A DNA stretch of 64,000 nt, taken from the NCBI RefSeq assembly GCF_021531975.1, contig NZ_JAFBIY010000003.1:124001-188000 (forward strand), read 5' to 3'. The notes beneath the pieces were generated by a model that worked only from the letters and a program-made list of their open reading frames with translations, was not told where the DNA came from and did not search any database. How positions within the stretch are numbered: the first letter of the stretch is position 1; every line of letters begins with the position of its first letter. The position numbers and the translations under genes are program-made. The DNA is from Faecalicatena contorta. GTDB taxonomy: Bacteria; Bacillota; Clostridia; Lachnospirales; Lachnospiraceae. Shown piece after piece: positions 52,125 through 60,415 of the stretch.

Positions 52125-52163
52125 CCTCCTTTTGGTTATGATAAAACCAAGAGGAGGTTTTTT
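52125..52163 (+). promoter_or_regulatory. Hairpin burying the ribosome-binding site of the next gene
   Basis: CCTCCTTTTGGTT (52125-52137) pairs with AACCAAGAGGAGG (52145-52157), 13 bp with one G-T pair and a 7-base loop. GAGGAGG is the Shine-Dalgarno site of the gene starting at 52164, and TTTTTT follows, so the same hairpin can also terminate transcription. Confidence 0.8.
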
Positions 52164-53294
52164 ATGTATACGTTGAATTTATCAGAAAATATTATACGTT
52201 TACGCCATGATAAGAAGATTACGCAGGAGCAATTAGCGGATTTTGTTGGTGTAACAAAGGCATCCGTTTCTAAATGGGAGACAAAGCAGAGTATGCCGGA
52301 TATTTTATTACTTCCACAGCTGGCAGCATTTTTTGATGTGACCATTGATGAGCTGTTGGGATATGCGCCACAGCTTAGTAAGGAACAGATGCAAAAGATT
52401 TATTTGGAGCTGACAGGCGACTTTGCGAGAAGTCCTTTTGAAGAAGTGATAGAAAGAGTAAAGAAACTGGAAAAGGAGTACTACAGCTGCTATCCATTTT
52501 TGTATCAGTTAGTTTTATTATATCTGAATCATTTTATGCTGGCAGGTGATCAGAGAAGGCAGCAGGAGGTATTGGAACATGGTCTGCGTCTGTGTGACCG
52601 CATATTAGCAGCCTGCAAAGATATTACCATATGTAATGAAACTGTAGTGCTTCGCGCCATGATTTTATTACAGCTTGGGAAAACGCAGGAAGTAGTGGAG
52701 TCACTGGAAGAAATTGCGAATCCGGTTAGTGCAGCAAACCAGAGCGGGAGTGTGTTGGTTCAGGCATATCAACTTGCCGGAAATCTGGAAAAAGCAGATT
52801 ATTTTACGCAGATTAATATATATAATGAGGTGCTGGCTTTAGTCGGATGGTCAACGGAATACATTGCTATACATAGCGATAATCTGGCAATTTGTGAGGA
52901 AACAATCCGACGTGTAGATATGGTCGCAAACGCATACGATTTAATACATTTGAATGGAAATTGTATCGCAGTGTTCTGGTATCAGGCAGCCATCATGTAC
53001 TGTACACAGGGAAAAAAGGAGAAAGCTCTGGCGTATATGGAAAGCTATGTAAAAGCAATAGAGAATCTCCTGGCTGAAGATGTACTTATATTTCATGGAG
53101 ATTCCTACTTTACTAAGCTGGATCAATGGATTCAGGAACAAGAGTTTGGTGGAAGCCCGCCGCGTGACAGGAAGGTGATCTGGGATAGTGCCATTCAGGC
53201 ATTTGATCATCCGGCATTTGCCATCTTAGCAGAAGAAAAAGCATTTATTGAAATGAAAAAAGAACTTATCCGTAAAAGTAAAAGATGTAATTGA
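52164..53294 (+). CDS. XRE regulator with helical-repeat sensor domain
   Basis: A 376-residue regulator. Residues ~5-65 form a helix-turn-helix (KITQEQLADFVGVTKASVSKWETKQSMPDILLLPQLA). The rest is helical and TPR-like (YQLVLLYLNHF, KEKALAYMESYVKAIENLL), a layout used for peptide or partner sensing. It heads an operon with PLDc_N and ABC exporter genes. Its ribosome-binding site is sequestered in a hairpin, so expression may need an upstream signal. Confidence 0.87.
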   Translation: MYTLNLSENIIRLRHDKKITQEQLADFVGVTKASVSKWETKQSMPDILLLPQLAAFFDVTIDELLGYAPQLSKEQMQKIYLELTGDFARSPFEEVIERVKKLEKEYYSCYPFLYQLVLLYLNHFMLAGDQRRQQEVLEHGLRLCDRILAACKDITICNETVVLRAMILLQLGKTQEVVESLEEIANPVSAANQSGSVLVQAYQLAGNLEKADYFTQINIYNEVLALVGWSTEYIAIHSDNLAICEETIRRVDMVANAYDLIHLNGNCIAVFWYQAAIMYCTQGKKEKALAYMESYVKAIENLLAEDVLIFHGDSYFTKLDQWIQEQEFGGSPPRDRKVIWDSAIQAFDHPAFAILAEEKAFIEMKKELIRKSKRCN

Positions 53295-53312
53295 AAAAAG
53301 AGGAGAATGATT

Positions 53313-53528
53313 ATGCAGGTAGAATTAGGTCAGTTAACGGAGTTTTTACCATTTTTAATACCACTTATTATTTTGGAGTTTGGATTGCTTGCGTATACCT
53401 TGTGGCATATTCTGACCCACAAAACATATAAAAGGGGTAACCGTGTACTTTGGTTAATTGTAACTATTGTAGGGATGAATTATGTTGGGCCAATACTTTA
53501 CTTTATTTTAGGAAAAGAGGATGCGTAA
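53313..53528 (+). CDS. PLDc_N-domain small membrane protein
   Basis: A 71-residue protein with two transmembrane helices (FLIPLIILEFGLLAYTLWHIL and VLWLIVTIVGMNYVGPILYFIL) separated by a basic turn, the PLDc_N or 'negative regulator of sigma Y'-like family. ATG 53313 is seven bases from GAGGAG; ATG 53307 is too close. Such proteins accompany bacteriocin- or antibiotic-exporting ABC systems and may be immunity or assembly factors. Confidence 0.83.
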   Translation: MQVELGQLTEFLPFLIPLIILEFGLLAYTLWHILTHKTYKRGNRVLWLIVTIVGMNYVGPILYFILGKEDA

Positions 53529-54430
53529 TGGATATGCTGACATTATCCCATGTATCCAAGTCTTTTGGACAGAAAACGATTGTGGAGGACATCAGTTTTT
53601 CAGTGCCGGAGGGTACGGTGTTTGGGTTTATCGGACAAAATGGTGCCGGTAAAACCACAACCATGAAGATGATACTTGGGCTATTACAAATGGATGGCGG
53701 TGAAATTACTGTCAACGAAAAGAAGGTCCGGTATGGGCAGAATGAGACGAATCGTTTCATTGGATATCTGCCGGATGTGCCGGAATTTTATGGATTTATG
53801 ACACCAAAGGAATATCTGATGTTATGTGGAAGTATTACAGGATTGTCAAAGGCAGACAGTGCCAAAAGAGCAGAAGAGCTTTTAGAAATGGTAGGCCTTT
53901 CGGAAGCAAATAAACGGATTCACGGTTTTTCCAGAGGTATGAAACAGCGTTTAGGAATCGCCCAGGCATTACTGAACAGCCCGAAGCTGTTAATCTGTGA
54001 TGAGCCTACTTCTGCATTAGATCCGGTGGGAAGAAAGGAGATATTAGAGATTTTATCGGCGGTAAAAAAAGAGACCACTGTTATATTTTCTACCCACATT
54101 TTATCAGATGTGGAGCGTATCTGTGATCAGATAGCTTTTCTTCACAATGGACAAATTGCTTTACAGGGAACATTAGAAGAGGTAAAAGGTGTCCGGGGCG
54201 GAACCTCACTGGAAATTGAATTCTGTAAGCCGGAGGATGCCGGGCATTTTCAGTCTCTGTACGCAGACGGGAGCCGGGAGAGTGCCTTAAAGCTTCGTTA
54301 TGAGAAGAAAACAGAGCAGGATATGATGGAAATGATGCGGATCCTGGTAGAAAATCATATTGCTGTACAGCGAATGGAGATGTTGGAACCCAATCTGGAG
54401 GACTTGTTTATGGAGGTGGTGGGCAGATGA
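53528..54430 (+). CDS. ABC transporter ATP-binding protein
   Basis: A 301-residue ABC ATPase of the BcrA/NatA type: Walker A GQNGAGKTT, signature FSRGMKQRLGIAQALL, Walker B LLICDEPTSALD, and a switch His in IFSTHILSD. ATG 53528 overlaps the previous stop by one base. With the next gene it forms an ABC-2 exporter, probably for a peptide antibiotic or lipid; specificity unknown. Confidence 0.92.
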   Translation: MDMLTLSHVSKSFGQKTIVEDISFSVPEGTVFGFIGQNGAGKTTTMKMILGLLQMDGGEITVNEKKVRYGQNETNRFIGYLPDVPEFYGFMTPKEYLMLCGSITGLSKADSAKRAEELLEMVGLSEANKRIHGFSRGMKQRLGIAQALLNSPKLLICDEPTSALDPVGRKEILEILSAVKKETTVIFSTHILSDVERICDQIAFLHNGQIALQGTLEEVKGVRGGTSLEIEFCKPEDAGHFQSLYADGSRESALKLRYEKKTEQDMMEMMRILVENHIAVQRMEMLEPNLEDLFMEVVGR

Positions 54431-55197
54431 TACAGCTTATGGCATTTGTAAAAAAAGAATGGACAGAAGTACTGCGCACTGGTAAATTTGTGATGATTGC
54501 GGTATTATTTATTTTGTTTGGTGTTATGAATCCGGCCATCGCAAAATTGACTCCCTGGATGATGGAAGCATTTTCGGAAAGTCTTAAAGGGTCCGGCCTT
54601 ACTGTAACAGAGGCGAAGGTTGATGCCCTTACTTCATGGATGCAGTTTTATAAAAATGTTCCTGTGGCGCTCATTGTATTTTTGCTGATGTTCAGTGGCA
54701 TTCTGGCAGTTGAATATCAAAAGGGAACATTAATCAATATGATTACAAAAGGTCTTTCCCGGTGGAAGATTGTCCTGTCGAAGAGTGTTGTCCTGCTCTT
54801 TTTATGGAGTTTGGGCTACTGGATGTGTTATGGGATTACCTACGTGTATAATGCATATTTTTGGGATAACAGCATTGCGAAAGATGTGGGATTTGCAGCA
54901 TTTTGCGTGTATATGCTGGGTGTGTGGCTGATCGCTCTTATGATGTTGATGTCTACACTTTTTTCAGCAGGTTCAGCGGTGGCTGTGGGAACCGGCGGAG
55001 TGTTCTTTGTGCTTTATCTGTTCAGTATGCTGCCGGATCTAAAGGAATATCTTCCTTCTTATCTGATGAGCGCATCCGGTCTGCTGTCAGGTGCCGGAGA
55101 AGCCGGTGATTATACGACTGCTCTCTTGGTGGCAGCAGTACTTGCCGTGATTCAGCTCGTGGTGGCGATACTGGTGTTTAACCGGAAGGATGTGTAA
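54427..55197 (+). CDS. ABC-2 type permease
   Basis: A 256-residue polytopic protein with about six transmembrane helices (FVMIAVLFILFGVMNPAI; VPVALIVFLLMFSGILAVEY; ALMMLMSTLFSAGS and others). ATGA overlap with the ATPase gene. The large extracellular loop after helix 1 is typical of antibiotic-resistance-type ABC-2 exporters. Confidence 0.9.
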   Translation: MIQLMAFVKKEWTEVLRTGKFVMIAVLFILFGVMNPAIAKLTPWMMEAFSESLKGSGLTVTEAKVDALTSWMQFYKNVPVALIVFLLMFSGILAVEYQKGTLINMITKGLSRWKIVLSKSVVLLFLWSLGYWMCYGITYVYNAYFWDNSIAKDVGFAAFCVYMLGVWLIALMMLMSTLFSAGSAVAVGTGGVFFVLYLFSMLPDLKEYLPSYLMSASGLLSGAGEAGDYTTALLVAAVLAVIQLVVAILVFNRKDV

Positions 55198-55209
55198 AAG
55201 AAAGGAATC

Positions 55210-55272
55210 TTGACCAAATCTTGACGAATATTTTGACTAAATCTTGACTCATTTCTTGACTGATTTTTTGAA
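55210..55272 (+). repeat. Iterated TTGAC sites with an 11-12-bp period
   Basis: TTGAC begins at 55210, 55221, 55233, 55244 and 55256, and TTGAA at 55268. The period of one DNA turn puts all sites on the same face. Such arrays are typical operators of PhoB/OmpR-type regulators. They lie between the permease stop and a Spo0A-C-domain gene. Confidence 0.82.
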
Positions 55273-55410
55273 TTTATAGATTAATATTATATCAAGAAGT
55301 AAATTCTGTTCCAGACTTCGCAAATTATTTTGTTTTCAGAGTCATTGATCTAAAGAGCAATTCTTATTGGGACACAAAATCATGGGCAAGAAAGGAGAAA
55401 CATAAGAGAG

Positions 55411-55794
55411 ATGAAAACGATAAATGGGATAATTAGAAAACTTGGGGTTACTTCGAAATATAAAGGATACTATTATGTGACGGATGCTATTCGTCTGGCA
55501 ATGAATTTTCACGATGAACCTATAAAGATTACGAAAGACATTTATCCATATCTGGCAAGAAAATACAAAACAACTCCAATGAATGTCGAACATAATATTC
55601 GTACGGTTATTAATGTCTGCTGGGCGATGAACAGGACAGGGCTGGATGAGATTGCGGGTTATCCTCTGACTTACAAGCCGACAAACAGTGAATTTATAGA
55701 TATGGTTGCTTATTATATTTCGGAAGAAGAACAGATAAATACTCATAAGCCGACAGCAGTAAAATACACAGATGTAGTTTGTTTCACGTCATAA
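55411..55794 (+). CDS. Orphan Spo0A effector-domain protein
   Basis: A 127-residue protein that is nothing but a Spo0A C-terminal DNA-binding domain: IIRKLGVTSKYKGYYYVTDAIRLAM, ITKDIYPYLARKYKTTPMNVEHNIRTVINVCW and KPTNSEFIDMVAYYI. There is no receiver. In Spo0A this domain binds TGTCGAA boxes. A free-standing copy may compete with or mimic Spo0A. AAGAAAGGAG upstream; the gene is preceded by the TTGAC array. Confidence 0.87.
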   Translation: MKTINGIIRKLGVTSKYKGYYYVTDAIRLAMNFHDEPIKITKDIYPYLARKYKTTPMNVEHNIRTVINVCWAMNRTGLDEIAGYPLTYKPTNSEFIDMVAYYISEEEQINTHKPTAVKYTDVVCFTS

Positions 55795-55806
55795 TTTGTT
55801 GAAAAC

Positions 55807-55862
55807 CGTCGAACGAAAGTTCGATTCCCTCATTGACTTCATTTCAATCGACATTGTATAAT
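55807..55862 (+). promoter_or_regulatory. Promoter with near-0A-box sequences
   Basis: TTGACT (55833-55838), an 18-base spacer and TATAAT (55857-55862) precede the next gene by 48 bases. CGTCGAA at 55809 and ATCGACA in the spacer differ by one base from the Spo0A box and its complement; regulation by the adjacent Spo0A-C protein is inference. Confidence 0.6.
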
Positions 55863-55910
55863 GTTTTATATCAGATAGTGCTGAATTGCAGAAAAGAAAG
55901 GAATTAAAAA

Positions 55911-56228
55911 ATGTACTTATCAACAATATTTTTATCTGACATTGACAATGGGGTTGAACATGCTATCACAAAATGTAATGAAGAATTTTTGAAACGTTTT
56001 GGATCAATTCAAGATTACATATCCGCTTCGATTACAAGAGATTTTTCTGGTAAAGTACTCCAAATGAATTGTCAATGTGATGAGATCATGGCTCTGTGGG
56101 ATGTCTTTAAAGATTTTAAAGATGAAATATTTCTTAGTCTTCCGGTTATTGAAGCAATGAAAAGAACTCGTGATGTAAGGAATGAAATGGGTGGAGCGTT
56201 CGGATTACAAAGGATGATGTTTCAGTAA
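55911..56228 (+). CDS. Small uncharacterised protein
   Basis: A 105-residue soluble protein with AGAAAGGAA upstream. FLKRFGSIQDYISASITRDFSGKVLQMNCQCDEIMALWDVF is its most structured part. No known motif. It has its own good promoter and a terminator, so it is a single-gene unit, possibly under control of the Spo0A-domain protein next door. Confidence 0.65.
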   Translation: MYLSTIFLSDIDNGVEHAITKCNEEFLKRFGSIQDYISASITRDFSGKVLQMNCQCDEIMALWDVFKDFKDEIFLSLPVIEAMKRTRDVRNEMGGAFGLQRMMFQ

Positions 56229-56263
56229 AATTGGACATGGTAATCTACATAATATATGGAAAT

Positions 56264-56302
56264 AAGGCTTATTAAGTAGAGATGCTTGGTAAGCCTTTTT
56301 TA
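56264..56302 (+). terminator. Terminator between the small gene and the response regulator
   Basis: AAGGCTTA pairs with TAAGCCTT over 18 bases, followed by TTTT. Confidence 0.78.
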
Positions 56303-56325
56303 ATTTCTTATTATTGGGGTGTGTT

Positions 56326-57006
56326 ATGGAAAAAATAGCTGTAATAGAAGATAATGTACTAACTGGAGATATGATTAATGAGATTTTAGTAGAGGAAGGA
56401 TTTGACGTTATCCGGGCGTATTCCGGGACGGAAGCGTTATATTTACTTAAACACAACAAGCCTGACCTGATATTGCTTGATCTGGTTCTTCCGGGTCTTG
56501 ACGGTGAAGCGGTTCTGGAGCATATTAAGGATATTCCGGTTATCATACTGAGTTCAAAAGCAGGAGTGGAGGACAAGGTAAATCTTTTGTATGAGGGTGC
56601 CTGCGATTATATAACAAAACCGTTTAATGCAAAAGAACTGATTGCCCGTATTTATGTCCAGTTACGGAAAGAAAAAAGTTTTGGCAATCCTGTAGAGAAA
56701 ACAACATTATCGGTTGGGAATATGACACTGGATTGTCTGTCTTTGAACTTGTATGTTCAGTCACAGGTCGTAAAACTGACAAAAACAGAATCAGTGATAC
56801 TCAAACTGTTGATGTCTCGTTCCAGATATACTATTTCCAGGGATCTGCTTCTGGACAGTATCAGTTATGAGACACCAGATTGTACGGAGAAATCTCTGAA
56901 GCAGCATATTTACAATTTGCGAAAGAAAATGTGCAGTATTAACAGTAATATTCAGATTGAGACGGTTCGGGGTGTTGGCTTCAGATTATCTGAAAAAGAA
57001 GCATGA
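56326..57006 (+). CDS. OmpR-family response regulator, orphan
   Basis: A 226-residue regulator. The receiver has acidic pocket Glu8-Asp9, phospho-acceptor Asp52 (LILLDLVLPGLDG) and Lys in YITKPF; the effector is an OmpR winged helix (KLTKTESVILKLLMSRSRYTISRDLLLDSI, VRGVGFRLSEK). No histidine kinase gene is next to it. It could be the ligand of the TTGAC iterons 1 kb upstream, which have the right spacing for this family. ATG 56326 after GGGGTGTG. Confidence 0.92.
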   Translation: MEKIAVIEDNVLTGDMINEILVEEGFDVIRAYSGTEALYLLKHNKPDLILLDLVLPGLDGEAVLEHIKDIPVIILSSKAGVEDKVNLLYEGACDYITKPFNAKELIARIYVQLRKEKSFGNPVEKTTLSVGNMTLDCLSLNLYVQSQVVKLTKTESVILKLLMSRSRYTISRDLLLDSISYETPDCTEKSLKQHIYNLRKKMCSINSNIQIETVRGVGFRLSEKEA

Positions 57007-57027
57007 TTTTCGAATGGAAAGTAAAAC

Positions 57028-57070
57028 GTAAAAGCCTTTCACGATTTTTATCGGAAGGGCTTTTACTTGT
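57028..57070 (+). terminator. Terminator after the response regulator
   Basis: GTAAAAGCCTTTC pairs with GGAAGGGCTTTTAC (one bulge) over ~12 bases; a T-rich stretch follows. Confidence 0.72.
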
Positions 57071-57222
57071 TTAATCGATATACATCTATAAAATTGACAC
57101 AATCATCTGTATTATCACTATTTCTCTGGATGAAAATGTCTGTTACAATAATATATGTATCAGTTCGAGGATAAAGAAGCAGGTAAGCAATTAACTTTGT
57201 TTGAATTATAGAAAGGGATAAG

Positions 57223-57924
57223 ATGAAAATTACAATTATACACGGACAAAATCATAAAGGAAACAGTTACCATATTGGTCGCATGCTTGCGGAAAAACTG
57301 GCAGATGAACAGGAAATCACAGAATTCTTCCTGCCAGCTTCACTCAATCATTTTTGTCTGGGATGTTACTCCTGCATTGAAGACGAAGTGAAGTGCCCCT
57401 ATTACAGTGAGAAAAAAGTCATAGCGGATGCAATGGAACAGGCAGAGCTTCTAATTTTTACAACACCTACTTACTGTCTGGAGTGTTCTGCACCGATGAA
57501 AGCATTTCTGGATCTGTTTTTTAACTACTGGATTCCTCACAGACCGAGAAAATATATGTTCAGGAAAAAGGCAGTCATTATTTCTACTGCAGCAGGTACC
57601 GGTACCGGAAAAGCGATTGCACCTGTTAAAAGAGCTCTGGCGTATTGGGGCGTTCCATACAGAAAAGGTTATGGAATAGCGGTAAGTGCGATGAACTGGG
57701 GACAGGTCCCAGAAAAAAAGAAACAGCGGATCGAAAAGGATATGACAGCCCTTGCAGGAAAGATTAAGAAAGCGAAGGTTGGGAAACCGAGCCTTTTCAT
57801 AAGATTTATGTTCTGTCTCATGGCATCCATGAAAAAATCAGCACCAGATGGCGGATACGACGCAGGAGAAGTACGCTATTGGAGAGAAAACGGCTGGCTG
57901 GACGGCAAAAGACCATGGCGTTAG
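57223..57924 (+). CDS. Flavodoxin-fold NAD(P)H-dependent oxidoreductase
   Basis: A 233-residue flavoprotein of the NADPH-dependent FMN reductase type: ITIIHGQNHKGNSYHIGRML (FMN phosphate loop), FCLGCYSCIEDE, LIFTTPTYCLECSAPMKAFLDLFFNYW. A Cys pair CYSC and CPYY near the flavin recalls iron-sulfur flavoproteins. It is followed by a nitroreductase-like gene, so both may belong to one redox or detoxification operon. AGAAAGGG site. Confidence 0.87.
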   Translation: MKITIIHGQNHKGNSYHIGRMLAEKLADEQEITEFFLPASLNHFCLGCYSCIEDEVKCPYYSEKKVIADAMEQAELLIFTTPTYCLECSAPMKAFLDLFFNYWIPHRPRKYMFRKKAVIISTAAGTGTGKAIAPVKRALAYWGVPYRKGYGIAVSAMNWGQVPEKKKQRIEKDMTALAGKIKKAKVGKPSLFIRFMFCLMASMKKSAPDGGYDAGEVRYWRENGWLDGKRPWR

Positions 57925-57977
57925 GCAGAAAGTTGTGGGAGAGATAATGATAATGAGTATAGAGGAAGAATTAAGAA

Positions 57978-58736
57978 ATGATAGATCAAAGTCTGTATCC
58001 GGCAATATATAAAAGGAAATCCTTTCACCGGTTTAATGATATTGGAAATGAGACGATTTCAACAGAAGAACAGATGGAAATAAAAGATGAATACAGACAT
58101 TTTTCTGCGTTGCGCCCGGATATAAAGACAGCGATCCGGATTGTTCCGGCAGAAAAGACGACATGCAGACGTGGTGAAGAGTACTGTATTTTACTGTATA
58201 GTGAAAAAAAAGAACATTACTTACAAAATATCGGTTATATCGGGGAACAGCTGGATTTATATCTGACTCTGAAAAACATTGGCACATTGTGGTTTGGAAT
58301 TGGAAAAACAGAAGAATCCCAATATGAAAATCTTGATTTTGTCATCATGCTTGCTGTCAAAAAGATTACTGACGAAACCAAATTCCGCAAAGATATGTTC
58401 AAAAGTAAACGAAAGCCAGTCGATGAAATATGGTTCGGAGAATGTATGAAAGGGATTACGGATATCGTTCGATTCGCTCCCAGCGCCTGCAATACGCAAC
58501 CGTGGATGGTAGAACATACCGGAAGTATACTGAAAGTCTACCGCTACAAAAAACCAGGTAAAAGAGGCATTATGCCTGCCGATAAAGTGTCTTTTTATAA
58601 TCAGATTGATATGGGGATTTTCCTGTGTTTTCTTGAACTATGTTTGATTCATGAAGGAATTTCATACGAAGCAGAGTTGAAACATGATGCAGGGTCTGAT
58701 GATGAAAAAACACTTTTCGCTGTGTATAAATTGTAA
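57978..58736 (+). CDS. Nitroreductase-family protein (TM1586-like)
   Basis: A 252-residue protein with the duplicated half-nitroreductase layout: IYKRKSFHRF at the start and RFAPSACNTQPWMVEHTG (flavin-binding) near residue 170. FMN-dependent reduction of nitro compounds or quinones is the family activity; substrate unknown. Located 53 bases after the flavodoxin-fold gene, with a weak site. Confidence 0.83.
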   Translation: MIDQSLYPAIYKRKSFHRFNDIGNETISTEEQMEIKDEYRHFSALRPDIKTAIRIVPAEKTTCRRGEEYCILLYSEKKEHYLQNIGYIGEQLDLYLTLKNIGTLWFGIGKTEESQYENLDFVIMLAVKKITDETKFRKDMFKSKRKPVDEIWFGECMKGITDIVRFAPSACNTQPWMVEHTGSILKVYRYKKPGKRGIMPADKVSFYNQIDMGIFLCFLELCLIHEGISYEAELKHDAGSDDEKTLFAVYKL

Positions 58737-58769
58737 GATACTTGTCGATGTGCAAAAAGGAGGCATTAT

Positions 58770-59033
58770 ATGGGAGAATTATCGAAACTTCCTAACATAG
58801 GAAAAACAGTTGAAGGACAGCTCCTTCAAATAGGAATTCGCACTGTAGATGAATTGAAAGAAGCCGGGGCAAAAGAAGCATGGCTCAAAATACAGGAGAT
58901 CGATGAGTCTGCATGCCTGCATCGGTTGATGGCGCTTGAAGGTGCGATTCAGGGTGTAAAGAAGACGATGTTATCAGATGAAGTTAAAGCTGATTTAAAA
59001 GAATTTTATCAGCAGCATAAGAATGTGATATGA
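58770..59033 (+). CDS. TfoX/Sxy C-terminal-domain protein
   Basis: An 87-residue protein equal to the TfoX C-terminal domain alone (LSKLPNIGKTVEGQLLQIGIRTVDELKEAG, a helix-hairpin-helix-like fold). Full TfoX regulates competence in Gram-negatives; stand-alone C-domains in Firmicutes have no known role. AAAGGAGG site. Overlaps the next gene by ATGA. Confidence 0.86.
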   Translation: MGELSKLPNIGKTVEGQLLQIGIRTVDELKEAGAKEAWLKIQEIDESACLHRLMALEGAIQGVKKTMLSDEVKADLKEFYQQHKNVI

Positions 59034-59563
59034 AAAGATATATTGTTTTATTAAGAGGTATCAATATAAGCGGCAAAAATAAGATAGCCATGTCTGAATT
59101 GAAAAAGGACTTTGCAGAGCTTGGGTTTGCAGAGGTTATTACATATCTCAACAGTGGGAACGTTAGCTTTTTCAGTGATAAAGATGACAAAGAAGCCCTT
59201 GCAGACATGATAAAAGCAATGATAAAAAACAAGTTTGATCTGGATATACCAGTTTTTATCATTCTTCAGAAAGAGTTGGCAGACATATTAGATCATGCTC
59301 CTGACTGGTGGGGAGATGATAATAAAGAAATATATGATAATCTTATCTTTATCATGCCTCCGTTATCCTATGAAGAGGTTTATGATGAGCTCGGCGATCC
59401 AAAAGCTGAATATGAGCAAGTACATAACTATAAAAATGCTATTTTCTGGTCTTTCAGCCGAAAGGACTACCAGAAGACAAATTGGTGGTCCAGGACTGCC
59501 AGCTCCAATATAAGCGAAAAGATTACCATTCGAACCGCAAATACAGTAAGAAAATTGCTTTAA
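59030..59563 (+). CDS. DUF1697-family protein
   Basis: A 177-residue protein with the family start RYIVLLRGINISGKNKIAMSELK, then YLNSGNVSFFS and the end WWSRTASSNISEKITIRTANTV. Function of DUF1697 is unknown. Coupled to the TfoX-C gene. A palindromic element begins only two bases after its stop codon. Confidence 0.9.
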   Translation: MKRYIVLLRGINISGKNKIAMSELKKDFAELGFAEVITYLNSGNVSFFSDKDDKEALADMIKAMIKNKFDLDIPVFIILQKELADILDHAPDWWGDDNKEIYDNLIFIMPPLSYEEVYDELGDPKAEYEQVHNYKNAIFWSFSRKDYQKTNWWSRTASSNISEKITIRTANTVRKLL

Positions 59564-59564
59564 T

Positions 59565-59788
59565 GGAAATTTAGTAGATTAACGAATACGAAACGGTGCC
59601 CCTTATGTCATGTTACGACGATGCGCTTCTCCTCATCTCTTGCACTGGTATGTAAGTTCAGGAAAGAGTCGCTGAAAGCAGCTTCTCTCTCCCGAACCAA
59701 CATAGCAGGCAAGGATATTCGGAACGCTCCTCTTACCTCACATGGCATAAGGGGCACCGTTTCTATTCCTTAACAACCGTAAATTTCT
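59565..59788. repeat. MITE-like palindromic element 1 (~224 bp)
   Basis: Ends GGAAATTTAGTAG (left) and GAAATTTACGG read inward (right). GAAACGGTGCCCCTTATG at 59590 pairs with CATAAGGGGCACCGTTTC near 59747 with one mismatch in a slightly longer arm. No coding frame. Very similar size and ends to a second element 300 bp downstream. Confidence 0.75.
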
Positions 59789-60082
59789 GGGTAAAAGGTG
59801 TATGCCATAGTTTGTTGGCAAAACAAGTACCTGATTTGTAGGTTTTCATTACATATTTGCAAAAGCAAAGAATTGTAATGACTTTTTTAATTGTTATAAT
59901 CATCTCCCTGGATAGATATTGAGGAATTCGAATGAATTTTGAAGAGGAAAACTCATTCTAGTATAGAAAAATTCAGGATTTGAATGAAATAAGAAGAGAA
60001 AAAGTCATTCCCTGACAAAAAAAGTCATCAATTTGAATGAAATGTTTCTAAAACTGAAGTCTGTCGCCTGCATATTTTACCT
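59789..60082. other. Spacer with iterated ATTTGAATGAAAT motif
   Basis: No gene. ATTTGAATGAAAT is present at 59978-59990 and 60031-60043 and as ATTCGAATGAATT at 59926, with AAGTCATTC/AACTCATTC (opposite orientation) between. These may be binding sites or decayed repeat material between the two palindromic elements. Confidence 0.5.
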
Positions 60083-60309
60083 TGAAATTTACGGTGTAGT
60101 AAATGGTAGCAGATATCGGCAGGAGAAAGTGAAGAGGTAAGCAGGAGCCCCGAAAAATCCGCCCCGAAGCTGTTAGAGCGCGAAAAACAGGCGTTGATTT
60201 ATCGTCTGCTTTTCGCGCTCTTATAGATTCGTGGGCTAGTTGCAGGGGCGAATGCGTCGAGGCACTTTCTCCTGCCGATACTGCGTATCACTTACTACAC
60301 TAAATTTCC
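60083..60309. repeat. MITE-like palindromic element 2 (~227 bp)
   Basis: Ends TGAAATTTACGGTGTAGTAA (left) and GGAAATTTAGTGTAGTAAG read inward (right). GATATCGGCAGGAGAAAGTG pairs with CACTTTCTCCTGCCGATA. The centre has its own hairpin GAGCGCGAAAAACAG/CTGCTTTTCGCGCTC. Could be a mobile palindrome or a structured RNA. Confidence 0.78.
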
Positions 60310-60415
60310 ATTCCTATAAAACTGACACATTCACCTGAAGAATATATCTATCGGGTAATCAGGATATTATATATAATATCGACATAGACATAAAAATATG
60401 TCTGGGAAGGAGCGA

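Noticed and set aside
59565-60309. CRISPR array or tRNA cluster in the repeat-rich spacer
   Set aside because: There are only two long palindromic units with different centres, no short regular repeats with unique spacers, and no cloverleaf-like sequence.
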